Below the pieces are notes generated by a model, which saw only the letters and a program-made list of their open reading frames with translations, was not told the origin of the DNA and searched no databases. A stretch of DNA of 42,845 bases, taken from the NCBI RefSeq assembly GCF_030757795.1, contig NZ_JAUQWH010000072.1, positions 1 through 42,845 on the forward strand. The letters are read 5' to 3'. A program made the position numbers and the translations under genes. The stretch comes from Actinoplanes oryzae (GTDB lineage Bacteria > Actinomycetota > Actinomycetes > Mycobacteriales > Micromonosporaceae). Positions within the stretch are counted from its first letter, which is position 1, and the number at the start of each line of letters is the position of its first letter. Shown piece after piece: positions 15,001-30,000 of this stretch.

Positions 15001-18000
15001 CGCGGCGGGCGGTGCGGCCGTGCTCGGCTCGCAACCGACCGGCCCATTCCTCCCGCAGTACGCCGAGCGCGCGCGGTATCGGTTTGGTGCCGCGGGTGTC
15101 GAGGTTCGCGCGTTCTGCGAGGGAGAAGGCGATCCGGTTGTCCGGGTCGTGGCCGTGGGTGCGGCGGTAGTCGACGACGAGGTCTTCGTAGCGGGCCTCG
15201 ATCTGCGCCCGCCGCGCCGAGAACGTCCGGATCCAGTCGAGGGGTATGCCGGTGACTTCGCGGATCGGGCGCTGCTTGCCGACCGTGTCCGCCCGGGTGG
15301 TGAACTCGACGCCCAAAAGTTCGGTGGCGAGAGTTTCGACGGTCGAGTTGTAGTGCTCGGACGCGGCGACGCCGATGCGGTAGAGGGCGCGGCCGTCGAG
15401 GGCCCGCCAACCACCGTCGGCGCCTTGGATCTTGTTGCTGATCGCGACGTGGGTGTGCAGGTTCGGGTCGCCGTCACGCGAGTCGTAGTGATCGAACATC
15501 GCATACACCAGGCCCTTGGTGGCGATCTGCGCCTGGCCGACGTCGCCGGTGCGGGTGAATGCCGCATGCTCTTCGAGCAGCGCGAGGGCGGAGTCCCGGG
15601 CGCGTTCGTGGGCCTGCTGCACCGCGTCGCGGACCCATGGGCGTTCGTCGAGGGCCCAGAGCAGGACGAGGGATTTGACCGGGGTGAACACCAGGTCGTA
15701 GCCCGCGACCCCACCCCGGGCGCGGCGGGCTTCCTCGGCTCGGATGCGGCCGGTCTCGGCCTGCGTCACCGCCCGGCCCGTCTCCTTCTCAATGACGGCG
15801 AGGCGTTGGGCGACGCGGGCGTTGAAGTCCTCCAGGGTCGCGTAGACCGGGAACCGGCGCCCGAGCGTCGCCGCCCGCAACGCTTGCTGCGACAGCTTCT
15901 CGAGCTGCTCCTCGGTCATCCCGGCCTTGGTGTGCTTGCGCAGGTGCTCGGCGATGATGCGGTCGGCGTCCGGGTGCATCCCGGAGCCGAACAGGTGCCG
16001 CATCTGCGCCTCAGACACGATGCCGGACAGCCCGAGCGCGTCGAGTCCGTGTCCGGCCCAGCGGCCGGGAGGGTTGCCGTGATCGGTGTAGTAGGCGGTG
16101 GCGTCCTGGCCGGGTTGGCGGTCGGTGTCGCCGCCGGCGATGTGGCGGGTGAGGTAGGTGTAGCCGTCGCCGACGGTGAGTTTATGCAACGTCATCATGG
16201 CCAGCCACCCCCACTCTCTACTCGCCTATTTCGTTGATGAGTGCCGTTTCTGGTGTCGCCGTATCTGCCTTTCTGCGACTGTCGGCTGGGTGAGATTACC
16301 CGGGTTTTTGATCCGTGGCCAGAGCATCTGCAAGAGGTGTGTCGTCGTTCTCGTAAGCTCCTCCATGCGGGGAGTTTGTGCAGCTCAGTGCCCTGCTGTG
16401 GGAGGTGTTGTGGTGGTTCTCGTTTTTGCTTGCTTTCGCTTATCTTCAGTTGGCTTGAGCTGCTTTGAATTTCGGACTTGACCTTGAGGTGAATGCTTTT
16501 CGGCGGCTATGGTTTCGGGCATGACGAAGCGTTTGAGTGGTGCGGGTGTGAATCGTTCGGCGGCGCGGAAGGCGGCGGAGGTCGCCGCGTTGCGCAGGGC
16601 ACGGGCCGAGGCGCATGAGAAGGCGGTGACCGAGGCGGTCGCGGTCTTCTTCGACCGCTCCGGACGTGCCGAGCAGGTGAGGGCTGAGGCGCAGGAGCGG
16701 GCGCGGCGGATCCTCGCCGACGGAGAGGAGGCGGCGGCCGAGCTGAGTGGGCAGGCCGATGACGCGGTGATGGCGTTGAAACGGCTCAAGGAGAAGCCGG
16801 TAGAGATCGCCGGGATGCTGGCCCTGCCGATCACCGGCGTGCGCGCCGCGCTGACCCGCGTCGACACCCGCGACCGCACGCCACAGGACGCCGGCGCCCC
16901 GGCCGTTGCCGGGACGGACACGGCACGGCAGGACGTGCCGCCGCCGCTCGACGCGCCGTGACCGCACACAAGAAACGGGGGCACCTGCCCGGCGCGGGTG
17001 GACGGCGCGCGGACAGGGAGCGCGAACATGCGGACAGGGCCGAACCCCAGGGGTCCGGCCCTGCGGTCATGCGGGTGGTCTACCGCTGGCGGTAGGTCTG
17101 GACGGTGCGCAGCTCGGCCATGTCGGCGGGGCTGGCCGGGTTGTAGACCTCCTTCTCCCCGCAGCGCACGAACGGGGTACGCCGGCCCGGCGCGACCCGG
17201 ACGAACGAACGCGACGAGGGCGGCTGGCGATCGGTGGGCTGGAACATCGGGTGCCTCCCGGCGGGTGACTGATCGTGCGGCTGCCGGGTTGGAGGAGGTT
17301 GCGGTGCCCGGGGTTGCCGCGCTGACCGGCGATGAAGGACCGGCCAGTCCAGGCGGCGGGCAAGAAAGCCGGGGCACGCGGGCGGGCGCGGCGGCGCAGC
17401 GCACGGCGAAGCCGGGCCGCGCCCGGCCCGCATGGTGACCGGCTCTTGCGGGCCGCGGGCGGGCCGGTCACCATCGCAATGGCCAGCGCGGCACCGGCAC
17501 CCGCACCACGCAACCCGGCGCCCGGGTCCCCGGCCGGGACCACCCCCGAACGACAGTCCGCCGCCAGCGCGTCGCGCACACCGCGAATCAGTTCGGCCCG
17601 CGCGCAAGTGCCGAAGCTTCGGCCGTCGTCTGCCGAAGGGAGTAGCTGCAACACCCGGGATAGAGCACGCCCCCTGGGCAGGGCAGAGGAGGACGAGGTG
17701 CGCACAGCAACCAAGATCACGCTCGCCGCCGCAGGAACCGTCACCGCTGGGCTGATCGGCATCACCGCACTGGGAGCGTGGTACGGCACCACCCCCGCCT
17801 ACAAGGCACAACTCGCCGCCCAGCAGTCCGCCGACGCGCGCGAGTCCGCCGCATCCTCCGCCCGACAGGTCGAGGCCGAGCGTCAGGCACAGGCCGAAGC
17901 GTCCCGTAAGGCCGAGGCGGATCGCGTTGCCGCGGCCGAAGCCACGCGCAAGGCCGAAGCAGACCGCATGGCCGCAGAGCAGGCGGCAGCGGCCAAGGCC

Positions 18001-21000
18001 GAGCAGGACCGCAAAGCCGCCGCCGAGCAAGCACGCCAGGAGAAACTGGAAAGCGACGCGTTCGAGGTGTTCGACCGCGTCGACGGCGCGTGCTCGGACA
18101 TCGAAGACGCGCGCCAGGCCCGCGCATGCGGCACCAAGACCGGCAACGCTGTCAAGGGCACGCAGCTGCGCGCGGCGGTCAACAAGCTGGCCGACGACCG
18201 CGGCAAGTACGTCTCGGCGGAATGGGTGAAAGCCGCTCAGGCCGGCCAGAGCGAGACGGCCCGTCTGTGGATGTCGGCCAAGCAGGCAATGGACGGCCTC
18301 TACGTCGCCACCCTCTAACCGCTTGAACATCGCTGGTGCGCGTCGACCGTGTTGAGCGCGTCGTGGTGCTCGTCCACGCTCTCCAGAGCGACCGCGATCA
18401 GGTCGTTGAGCGCAGCGGCCTCGAGCTCGCGGCCGTAGTGGCGGTGCAGCACCTGTTCCTCGGTCAGCGTGCGCAGCTGCTCGACCGCCTGGTGCAACGC
18501 GAGGCGAACGGCGTTGCGCACCACGGCGAACGTGGCGTCCTCCAGCTCGACAACGACCATGACAACTCCTTCGACGTGAAGATTCAGATGGCCAAAGCGG
18601 GGCATCGGCACGGGGCATGGGGTGAGGACGCGCGGCGCCGAGCCAGCCCCTTCGAAGCGGGTGCGGCTCGGCGCCCGTTTGGTTCATCAGGTGCCGTCCA
18701 AGCCGCAGCCGGCGCAGACCAGGACCTCGCTGCCGGTGGGGCCGATCCAGATCCCGCCGGGCGAGGTGTCACGGCACGATTCCGGCGACGCGTACGGCCA
18801 GCTGCCCTCGACGACGAGGCGACCGGGCCACACAAGATCACCGTGATGACGCTCGACCGCGCCCGGCCGGTAGACGACCCCGTCATGCGAGGCCGGGATG
18901 TAGACGCCCTCCACCACGACGCCTCCTTTCGTCACACGGGGTTCGGCCACCCGGAGGTGGCCGAACCCGGACATCGTCGTCAGCGGCTGTGGTGGACGAG
19001 TTCGCGGTCGGTGACCGCCTCGGGGTAGACGTCGGCGGCGTAGCGCTCGCCGTCGGCGGTGACTACGACGTTGCCGGGACGCTGCCGCACCGCCGGGCCC
19101 GCGTGGGCCTCGGTGAAGCGCATCGACACCGACACGTTGCGGGCCTGCATCTTCAACGCGGGCAGGTCGGAGTCGTTGAGGTACGGCAGCAACTGCCCCG
19201 CCTCGACCAGGACCTGATCGCCGCGGACCAGGTTGCGGACGCGGGCGGCGAGCTCGCCCCAGCACAGAACCTCGAAGAACATCGCGCGCGAGTCGCGCCA
19301 GGCGCCGGTGTGGTCGCGGTAGCGGTCCTTGTGCACGATCGGGAACTGCACGAACTCGCGACCGTCGCGGGTGGCGCCGGCGGTCGGCGAAGCGGTGAGA
19401 CGTCCTTCGACGAGGACGGAAAACATCGACATGAGAAGGCTCCAGAGGAGAGGTGGGACAGGCGGGCGGCGGATGCGCCGGGCCGGATGTCCGGCCCGGC
19501 GCGGGGCTGCTCAGCCGACCGGCTCGGCGTCGAGCTCGGCGGCGGCCTGGGTGTCCCACGGGTCCTCGAAACCCTGCTCGGCGCTGGCGCTGGCGCTGGC
19601 GGGCTTGGGCTTGCGCATCGACTGGGCCTCGGCGAAGCGCAGGCTGATCGCGACGTTGGCGGCGGTGACCTGGAGGTCGGCGGCCGGGTTGCTGGTCGTG
19701 CGGTTGGTGTAGGCGAACACCGACAGGTCGTTGCGGGCGGTGACGATGACCGTGTCACCCATCCGGATGCTCTCGGCCACGCGTTCGGCGAGCTCGCGCC
19801 AAGCGGTGACGGTGAACCAGATGGTCGGACCGTTGACCCACTCGCCGGCGTTGGTCCGCCGACGGGTGTTGTGGCCGACCCGGAACCGGCACAGGGCGTT
19901 GCCGGCCGGAGTGAAGCGGACCTCGGGGTGGTCGGCGACGTTGCCCTCGAAGGTGAGATCGAACTGCATGGCGGTGGCTCCTCGCGGAAGATCCGGGTGC
20001 GGCACCGCTCGGAACCGAAGGTGTCCGGCCGCAGGGCCGGTGGTCCGGGGTGTCGCGCTGACGGACCGGTCAGAGCCCGCCCATGGGCCCGGGGCGCCAA
20101 ACCCTGATCGAGCAGAAGATCTTGGCGTCGAGCGCAGCGAGACACGGGTGCCAAGATGTTCTGCCGGGGTTTGGTAGGCCCCGGCCCGGGTGGGCTGACC
20201 TTCAGGGCCTCAGCAGCGGCGCCATGACACCACACGGATCGCACGGCCGCCCGCACGAGCCCGATCGCACGCAACTACAGCGAGAGGAGCGCCGCCAATG
20301 GGTTCGGCACCTGCGGAAGCCGGGCTAGGACGGCCCGTGCGGCCCTTTCGCCGGGCGGGTCCCGGACGATCCCGGTCGGCGAGGATGACGTAATGCGTAC
20401 GCGCTGCGGTGCCGGGGATGAGAAACCGACCGGCGTGCTGGCGAGCTGGATCGTCGCGCCGAGGCTGCCGATCGTCACGAGCAGCAGGCCGCGCAACGCC
20501 AAGCCGCCCTCGACGAGGATCGCGGGGCCGTCGACCAGCGGCGCCACCCACTCGACGAACGCGAAACCCGGCTCCATGGACGTGAAGCCCGACTCCATGA
20601 GCGAGAACGCACCCTTGATCAACAGGCGATCGTTCAGAGGCCGCCTCTTGGAACATCGAGGTCGAAATCCCCCTCGCCGAGCACGACCCTCCAGGATGAT
20701 CTTGATTGGCTTCGCGCGCAATGGACGAAAGCCAGTTTTGTCGTACCCCCGCCGTATGGTGGTTGCCGGACTCGACAGCCTCTGAGTCCCGCGCCCCGGC
20801 CCCTGTCACGGGGCGGGCGTCAAGCTCGGCACGCGGAGGACGGCTTGGTGAAAAAGATCGACAAGAGCGCCCACACCGGTGACGGTGCGATCGCGCTGAT
20901 CCACCAGCGCGTCTACGAGATGGGCTTCGTCTGGCACGAGCGCAAGACCGACGCCGGCATCGACGGCGAGATCGAGCTGCGCAACGCGGTCACCGGCGAA

Positions 21001-24000
21001 GTCGCCAACCGCACTCTGTCCGTGCAGAGCAAAGGCAAGGGCGAGCGGCGCTTCCCCGGCGAAGACACCGACGGGTTCCACTTCCTGTGCGATCGAGCCG
21101 ACATCGACTACTGGATGAGCGCGTCCGTGCCGGTCCTGCTCGTCTGCTCGCACCCGGAGACCGGCGAGGCCTGGTGGATGCATGTGCAGGGCTGGTTCGC
21201 CGACCCCGAGCGCCGAGCGTCGCGGCGCATCGACTTCGACAAGAACACCCAGACGTTCGACCGCTCGGCCGCTCCGCGGCTGCTCGCGCTCGCGGACCCG
21301 CACGGCGATGCCCACGTCCCAGTCGCCGAGGACCGGCCCGAGACGCTCACCAGCAACCTGCTCCCTGTCACCATCCCGACCACCCTCTACTACGCCGCCA
21401 TCGACACTCAGGACCCGCGCGAGGTCTTCCGCCGCCAGCGCACCGAGCACCCCGACCTTCCCATCGCCGAGGACTTCATCCTGCGAGGCGACCGCATCTA
21501 CACCTGGCGTGCCCCGGAGAAGTCGGCGCTCGGCAAGCTCATCATCGGGCGAAGCAAGCAGATGCCGCTCGCCCAGTGGGACGGCGACGAGACCCGGCAG
21601 CGCTGGCTGGTGCAGCTGCTCAACAACGCCCTGCGCGCCGACGTGGCCGCCGACTGCGCCTGGCACGACGGCAGGAAGATCATCTACTGGCGGGCGACAC
21701 CCGACCTGAACGCACGCAGCATCCGTAGCGCGAGCGGCCGTGCCCGGCAGGTCTTCACCCCGAAGTACAAGAAGAACAACCCCGCCGAGATCAGCTACTG
21801 CCTGCACGCCGGGTTGGAATGGCAGTTCCTCGACATCGACGGCACCTGGCACTGCGCGCTCGTGCCGACCTACCACTACACCCGCGACGGCCGCAACGAC
21901 TCCTACTACCTGTCGGAGTACCTCGCCGGAATCAAGCGCCTCGACCGCAATCCGGCGGTCTACCACCAGACCCGCATGTGGGCGCACTACCTTCACGGCG
22001 ACGACGACACCCTCACCTTCCGCGACACGATCCTGACCTACGGCACCCTGCAGACCTTCGACACCGACAAAGGCATCGACGACAAGGCCTGGCGCGTCGA
22101 CCCGCGCAAGCCCGCCGACGACGCCGAGCCCGAACCCCTCGCCGACCCCGTCAACGAGGCCGACGAGGACGAACTCGCCCTGTTCGAGGTGCCGCGATGA
22201 AACTGACTATCCTCGACGAGCCGAACCTGGAATTCGGCGCGGGCGCCCGGCACATCGACCCCCGTCACGGGATCACCGACTACGGCCCCGCCGATGCCAC
22301 CAACACCGCCGTGCGCACCATCCGGGCCGGCATCATCGGCACCCCGGCCGCCGTGCAGGGACTGCGCCGCTGGCTCGACAAATGCACCCATCCGATCGAG
22401 GCCAAGGACAGCCGCCTGGGACACCTGTTCGTCCCGTTCCCCGGCTTCGCCACCGCCACCGGCTTCCAGTCCCGCTTCGACTGGGACCCCCGACTGCAAC
22501 GCACCATCCGTGACCGCGACCTACGGCAACTCGAAGGACTCAAAGCCCAGGACGCCGTCACCGCCGCCGTTGAGCTCTACCTCGCCGAACTCGCCATCCT
22601 CGACGAGGAACCGGGCTGCGACGTTGTGCTCATCGCCCGGCCTGAGGAACTCGCCGAACGACCCACCCGCGAGGTTGACGCGGACGCGCCGTGGAAGAAG
22701 GCCCCTCTACCCGAACCCGTCGACGACTTCCGCGCCTTGCTCAAAGCCCGCGCCATGCGCTACCACGTCCCGATCCAGGTCCTGCGCCGCACCACCTGGG
22801 ACCCCACCTTCAAACCGGTCAACACCGAGAAACCGCGCGTGCAGGACGAAGCCACCCGCGCCTGGAACCTGCACACCGCCCTCTACTACAAAGCCGGCGG
22901 CGTGCCCTGGCGCCTCCCGCGCGAGGCCAGTGACCTGACCAGCTGCTACGTCGGCATCACCTTCTTCCGCAACGGCGACAACACCACCCTGGAGACCAGC
23001 GTCGCCCAGGTCTTCAATCAGCGCGGCGACGGCGTCATCGTCCGCGGCGCTCCCGCCAAGGTCTCGCGCCACGACCTGCAGCCCCACCTCAACCGCACCG
23101 ACGCCACGAACCTGCTCACCGACGCCCTCACCCGCTACCGCAACGAGCACCGCACCCTGCCCGCCCGCGTCGTGCTGCACAAGACATCGTCGTACACCCG
23201 CGACGAGCTCGCCGGCTTCCGCGACGCCGCCGATGCCTGCGGCATCGACCTGCTCGAAATGCTCTGGCTGCCCGCCAGCGACCCCGTGCGCCTCTACCGC
23301 CACGGCGACAACCCGCCGCTGCGCGGCACCCTGCTCAGCGTCGACAAGACCCGGCACACGCTCTACACCCGCGGCAGCATCGCCTTCTACCACGCCTATC
23401 CCGGCATGTACGTACCCAGGCCACTGCCGTTCCGCTTCGTCGAGGCCGAGTCCAGCCCTGAAGCGCTCGCTGAAGAGCTGCTGGCGCTGACCAAAATGAA
23501 CTGGAACCAGACCCAGCTCGACGGCAGGCTTCCCATCACCTTGCGCACCGCCGACCGCGTCGGCGAGATCCTGCGCTACCTCGGCCCCCACGATCGGCCC
23601 CAGGCCCGCTACGCCTTCTACATGTGAATCCCTACCGACTAGGAGCCAGAAGACCAGCATGTTCGAACCCAACGGGGACCATCCGACCGCCGTCGCCAGC
23701 TATGACGACGAGGGCATCAGCGCCGCCATCGCCTGGTGCCGCAAGCATATGCAGGAGGGCGACACTCTCACCGTCTGGACGAGCCAGAAGTCCAATCTGC
23801 GCAACTGCCCCCAGCTGGAACAGCTCGTCAACCGCGATAGCAACGTCAGGCGCACCTCCGCACGCGGGGGCGCCCACGTTCACGGGCACGGCCCGGTACT
23901 CATGGCCTGGGCCGACATGGACGACATCAGCGAACTCGTTCATTCCGCCCGCCACCGGATCCGCGCGCTGTGCGTCATCACCTACAACGAAGACAAACTC

Positions 24001-27000
24001 CGACCCTGGGTGCTGGCAGCCCACCCCACTATTCTCGGCGACGGCTCGGCATGGGAAGACAGCACACCAGGGCTCGACCCTCTCGTCGTGGAAGCGCTGA
24101 AGGATATGACCAAGGGCGTCACCTACAACACCATCGCGGCACGAGGACACGAGAAGAACGTCGTTGTGGGCGCCTTGCTTGCCCTGCATGACGCCGGTGT
24201 CTCCCTGAACGGTGACGCGATGCAGGCCTGGGCACTCACCCACGGATGGTCCGGCAAGAATCCCCAGCACCTGCGTGACTACGTCAGCGCCATCAATAAT
24301 GGCAAACGCCCCCGCATCGAGCACGTGCTTCGTCCGGACTACGTCGACCTTCTGCGGCAACGGGTGGCGGAACACGCGTAGCTCAACTCCAGCAGCTTGC
24401 CAGGCCACCCGTGCGGCCAGGCCAGAGAATATGAGAGTCCCTGGCCAGGCCGCCGGTGGCCCTCGTCAGCGACGCACCCGCTCGGCCGGGGGACGCGGAT
24501 GTCGCAGCCCGGCCCTCCAACCAGAGGCGATCGTGCGCCGCGCCTGGGCGCCGGAGAGGCCGACGGCGCGGGCGACCTCAATCAGCTGCGGCCACACCGT
24601 CTGCTGGTCCAGGCTCCCAGCCTCGGCGAGCTGCCCGAGCCGGAAAGCCGCCCGCACCAAAGCGTCGTTACGGCCCCCGGCGCTGACCCGCTGACCGCCG
24701 GAATAGGCAGGCCGCGGTGCGGCGCGGATCCGGCTGATCTCTCCGGCCAACGCGGCGAGCCCATAACTGGCGAGGTCACCCATCTCCGGCGCCTCATGGA
24801 CGGTCCGGCTGACCGGCTCCCGGCGTGGCCGAGCGACCAGCGGTCTAAGAGCCGGTGGCACGCCGGGCAGCGAACCGATGTAGGGCTGGGTGAACCGGTA
24901 GCGGCGTCCGGTGGCGTGTAGCGAGGGTGGGGCGACGACGAGGCCGCCGGTGCCGCGCCAGTCGACGCCGGGGATGATCCCGACCCGGTTGGACAGCCCG
25001 GTGCTGGCGTACCAGAGGTGCCAGCCGTGGCCGGTGCGGACGAGGGGTCCAGCGGGCCGGACGACGTCGAGCAGGTCGAGGAGCCGGCGCAGAGCGTCGG
25101 GGGTGTCGACGTCGCACACGTCGAGGCCGGTGCCGGTGGCCAGGCCGACGTTGGCGTGCGGCCACCTGGCCCACCAGGAGCAGATCGTGGCGGGGTCGGT
25201 GGAGGCGTTGTGCAGGCCGTGGCGCAGGTGCGGATGTTTTCCCGCCGAGCCGCACTCACGTCCGGCGGTGCAGGTGCAGCCGCCCCGGTACGGGGTGTGC
25301 AGGGGCATCACCGGGATTCCGGATGCGGCGTAGTGCAGCGCCGCCGCCCGCAGCGCCCTGCGCGCGGCCGGTCGGGCGCCTTCGTCGTGATCAGCCCCGG
25401 GTGGGGTGGGGCGGGTCATGCGGGCCGCCGCAGGCCGGCGACCGCGTCGAGGATGGCCTGCTGGTCCACGGCGGTGATCCAGCTGCGCGGGACCTTCGTC
25501 CAGACGCGGTGCTCGTCGCCGCCGAGCAGGGCGAGCCGGACAGTGTCGACGTTGTCGTTGAGGACGATGTAGAGGCCGTTGCCGCCTTTCCAGCGGGGCG
25601 AGGCGACGGTGACGGCTGCTCCGGGCGACAGCATCGGGTGGAACGGGACGGTGACCGCGTTCGCGGCGGGGGTAGTGCCGTCGGCGGGCGCGGGCAGCAG
25701 CAGTGACGGGTGGATGCGCAGGCCTCGGCCGCCGCCGAGCGGGCGGATCGCGATGTTGACGGGCAGGATCTTCTCGACGGTGAAGACGAGGCCGTGGTAT
25801 TTGGCTGGGGTCTCTTCGGGGTTGCAGATCACTTTGTCGCCGACGGCGAACGAGGGGGTGGTGTCGGGCACAGCAGGTTCCTCTCCTGGAAACAAAAGAT
25901 CGCCCGGCCGGCGAGATTGCCGAGCGGGCGATGCGGGGTGGCGACGGTCTGGAACTGAGGGTTATTGGCGAGCGGTGGGGTGGACGGCGAGCCAGCGGTC
26001 GGCGCGTATTTCTCGGTCGGTGCCGTCGGTGAAGGTGACGGTCACCCAGGTCCGGCCGTGCCGCTCGACGAGGTCGCCGATGTGGGCGACGGGGCCTTGG
26101 AAGTGGGGCCACAGCTCGCGGCCGTGCGGCCCGGTGTCCCACAGTCCGACAACGATGTCACCTGGTGTGAGCTGGGCGGGTTTGCGGTCGACGGGGTCGC
26201 CGTCGGGCATCGTCCACGCCGCTGCGTCGCGGTCCGGGATGAGGCTGGCGGCGATGGCGGGCACGGGTTCGCCGGCTTGTAGGCGGTCGTAGACGGCGAG
26301 GTAGGCGGCGGCGAGCCGGCGTCGGGTGTGCAGGGCGTGCGGGGTGTCGGCGGTGGGCCAGAACGCGGCGGTCTGCTGGTCGCCGGCGTTCAGGTCGAGG
26401 CCGTGCACGAGGCGGCGGGCGTTGTCGGCGTGCCGGGCCTTCTGCTGCTCGGCCGGGCTGCTGGCGGCATGTCCCGTGGCGTGGTGGGAAACGTGGTGCC
26501 AGCGGGCGACGGTGCGGGCGAGGTCGACCGGCCAGGGCTCACCGGCCGGGGTGTCGAGTTGCAGGCCGTCGCGGCGGCGGCCGTGGATCTTGTCGAAGGT
26601 CAGCTTCTGGGGCCAGTCGGTGTTGGCGAGGCTGACCGATTTGCGGTTGACGCGCGTGACCCGGTGCCAGCCGGATATCCCGCGCACCTGGTCTCCGGTC
26701 GTCAGGTTCTGCGGGCCCCAGGCGTGGAAGGTGCCGTCAGCCGCGTGCTGGGCGAGGATCTGCTGCTGGTGGGCGATGTTCTCGCGGAGCCGGTCGATCT
26801 CGCGGCGAATATGATGTTGAGGGGCGTCGCCGGTGTCTTCTACGCTCGGTGCGGCGTCGAGCTCGCGCTGGCGGGCGCGGAGCTCAGCGTTCAGCGTCTC
26901 GAGGCGGCGCATCACCACCCGCGGATCCTCCAGGCGGGCGGCGTGCGCGCGGACCGCGTCGGCGCGCCCGGCCCACGCGGTCGCCTCCCGGCTGGCGGTG

Positions 27001-30000
27001 AGGGCGGCGTCGAGGTTCGCGAACGCGCGTTCGCGGCGGGCGCGGTCACCGTGGTAGGAGTGGTGGCCCGGCAGCAGCGGCTGCCCGGCCGGGATGACGT
27101 CCAAGGTCTGCTCGGCGGCGTGCTGGCGGGCGTCACGGCGGGCGGCGGCGGTGTCGGCGTGCTGGTCGTAGCGCTCGGCGCGTTCACCGGCTCGGTGCGC
27201 GGCGGCGGCTTCGCGCTCGGCGGCGGGCCGCCACTGGTCGTCGATCTCGACCGACACCGCGAAGCCGTGCTCGCGTAGCGCTGCGGCGGCGGCGTTGATG
27301 CGTGCGACCGGAGCGTCGCGGTCGCGGGTCCCGCGCAGGTAGATGATCTGTGACTGTCGTGAGTAGCGGAATCCGTGCTGGGCGACGAGGGGCAGGACGC
27401 CGTCGCCGCGGCGGGATCCGGAGATGACGGTGCCGGTGGCGTGTGTGTGCGAGATGGTGATCACCGATGGCGCTCCTAACGCGACAAGAGATGCGAAGTG
27501 GCGATCCGGCGGCCCGGCCGGCGCCCGCTCCGGGTGGGCACGGGGCCGGAGGCTTCGGCGGTTCGCGGATCGAGCGGGGCCTGGCCGGGGATGTCAGGGC
27601 GTGCGGGGTGGGCAGCGGTGCTCGGCGTGCCAGGCGAGCAGCCCGGTGAGTCCGGCTCCCGGGGTGATCGGGGCGGTGGGCTGGTCACAGCGAGGGCAGG
27701 TGAGCCAGTCGCCGTCGTCGTCGCTGCTGATGTACACCCCGTCGAGAGCCTCAGCCCGGCTACAGGTCGGGGTCGGCAGGAGCCGCAGCGCCGACAGGTG
27801 CTGCAGTTCGGCGGCGAGCTGCTGCGCGGCGGCGAGCTCGCCACCGACCTCGGTCCACAGGGCGTGGGCGGGCCGGATCTGCTGGTGAACGCAGTCGGCC
27901 AGCCGCCGGCCGGCGCTGTGGCGGGCGGCAGCGGCATGCAGGCTGGGGATATCGAGGCGCCGGTAGTGGGCCGCGAGGTGGCGGCACACCTCACGCGCGT
28001 ACCAGACGGCCTGCACCGCCAGCACCGATGAGACGGCGTCGCGGGGCGTCAGCTGTAGCCTCTCGGCCCAATTGTGGTCGGTCAGGTCGAGTTGGTCGGC
28101 GCCGCCGACAAGCGTGACGCCGTTGACGACGGGCAGATCATGGAGGCGGTCGGCGAGGAGATGCTGCCCGGCGCCGCAGCGGATGACGAGCCGGTCGGGA
28201 ACCGCCTGGCCGGCGCGAAGGTGCGGGGTGAAGGTGATGGTGCCGTGCATGTGGACGCCGTCGAGCCGGTAGGTGACCGTGCCGTCGGCCGACACGGTCT
28301 GCGGGGCCTGGAGCTCGCCGTCGAAGAGGCGCAACGTCAGGGTGTCGGGCATCGGGTTAGTCCTTGCCGCTGGTGGTCGGGCGGCGGAACACAGCAATGC
28401 CGCGCCCGTCGACGGGCAGCCCGTAGCGGGCGTGCTGGCGCAGCTGGTCGGCGAAGGCGTCGAGGTCGAACAGCTCCAGCGGGATGCCGGCCTCGGTCAG
28501 GACGGTGGTCCAGCCACGGGCCTCGCGTTCGACGGCGGCGTAGGCCTTCCAGCGCGGGAACATGCCCGCGTAGGCGTCGGCGAAGGCGGCCGGCAACGCC
28601 TCGGCGGGCACGCGGGTGCTGCTGCCACCCTCCTGGTGTAGCCAATCTCCGACGAGCGTGACGGGCACATCCGCGCTGTCGGCGATGGCCTCCAGCGCGC
28701 AGAGCACCTCCAGGTCGACCTCGTCGACGTGGCGGCCGTAATGGCCGTAGCCGATCACCTCGATGATCAGCACGTCCTGGTCGGCGCCGGTCACCGTGCG
28801 CAGGTGCTCGCGGCTGGCGACGGGGTCGGCGTTGATCGCGGTCCAGGTGGCGACGGTCGGATCGGCGCGGTCGGCGACCAGGACCCGCGTGCTGCTCGCG
28901 CCGGCCGGGACCTCGAGGCCCATGCGGTCGGTCTCGGCGTCGGCGAGGGCGGCGAGCATGCGGATCGCGCGGCGGGTCAGCTGGGCGAAGGCGTCGGCCG
29001 CGAAGGTCTGCTGACGCTTCTGGTAGGCGCTCAGCGATCCGGCGGGCAGCACGACGTGGGCGGTACGGGTGACCCACGCGACCGGGGTGCCGTCGCACGA
29101 CGCCACGTACACGATCCGGTCGGCGCCGAGCGTGATGCCGGGCTTCGGGTAGAGGCTGGCGTGCAGGATCGCGGCGGCCTCGTCGTCGAGCGTCCCGGCC
29201 GCGATCATGACGGCGTGGCCGCGAGCCACGCTCTGCCCGCGCAGACGCCCGGCGTTGATGTCGGCGAGCTGCCGGAACGCGGCAAACGTCTGCTGCCGGG
29301 TTGGCCGGGTCACGACCGCACCGCCGCGCTGCCCGCCCCGTCGGCGGTGCAGGTCGTGGTGTGGGCGGGTGGGCGGTCGCGGATGGCCGTCCAGACGCCG
29401 AGGGCGACCTGCCAGGCGTACTCGCCGAAGCGGGGCAGCTCGAAGTCGACGCGCTCGCCGCCGAGCCAGATCGCGTACGCGGGAAGACCGCGCGGGTCCT
29501 CGAAGGCGACCACCCGCACCCGGTGGCCGGCGGCGGTGAACTCGTACGACATCGCGTACGGGCACGCCCGCCGGTCGCTGGGGTTGCGTCTGTAGACGGG
29601 TGGGGTGATCTGCTCGTGCAGCAGCTGGCCGAGGAAGGTGGTGAGCTGGCGGCCGAAGGTGTGCGAGCCGTACTCGAGGTCGGCCGACACGGTATCGATC
29701 TGCACCGGTTCGGCGTCCGGCTCGATCGCCGGTGGCTCGTAGTCGATCAGGGACATGAACAAACTCCTCGTCGTGTTCGCGGGTAGCAGGACAAGCCGTG
29801 CGGATCCAGCAGCCCCCGGGCGGGGCGGGTCGCGCGGCGGATCGTCGCGGGCCTCAGTTGGCGAGATCGCGCGGCTATCGGCGGCGGACCGGCCCGTTGA
29901 GCTGCAGATCGTGAGGAACGGTGGTGCCGGTGGTGCAGGTCATCGCGTCGAGGACCGGCCGGCCGTTGACGGTGATCGCCACGCCGAGGTCGTCGCCGTC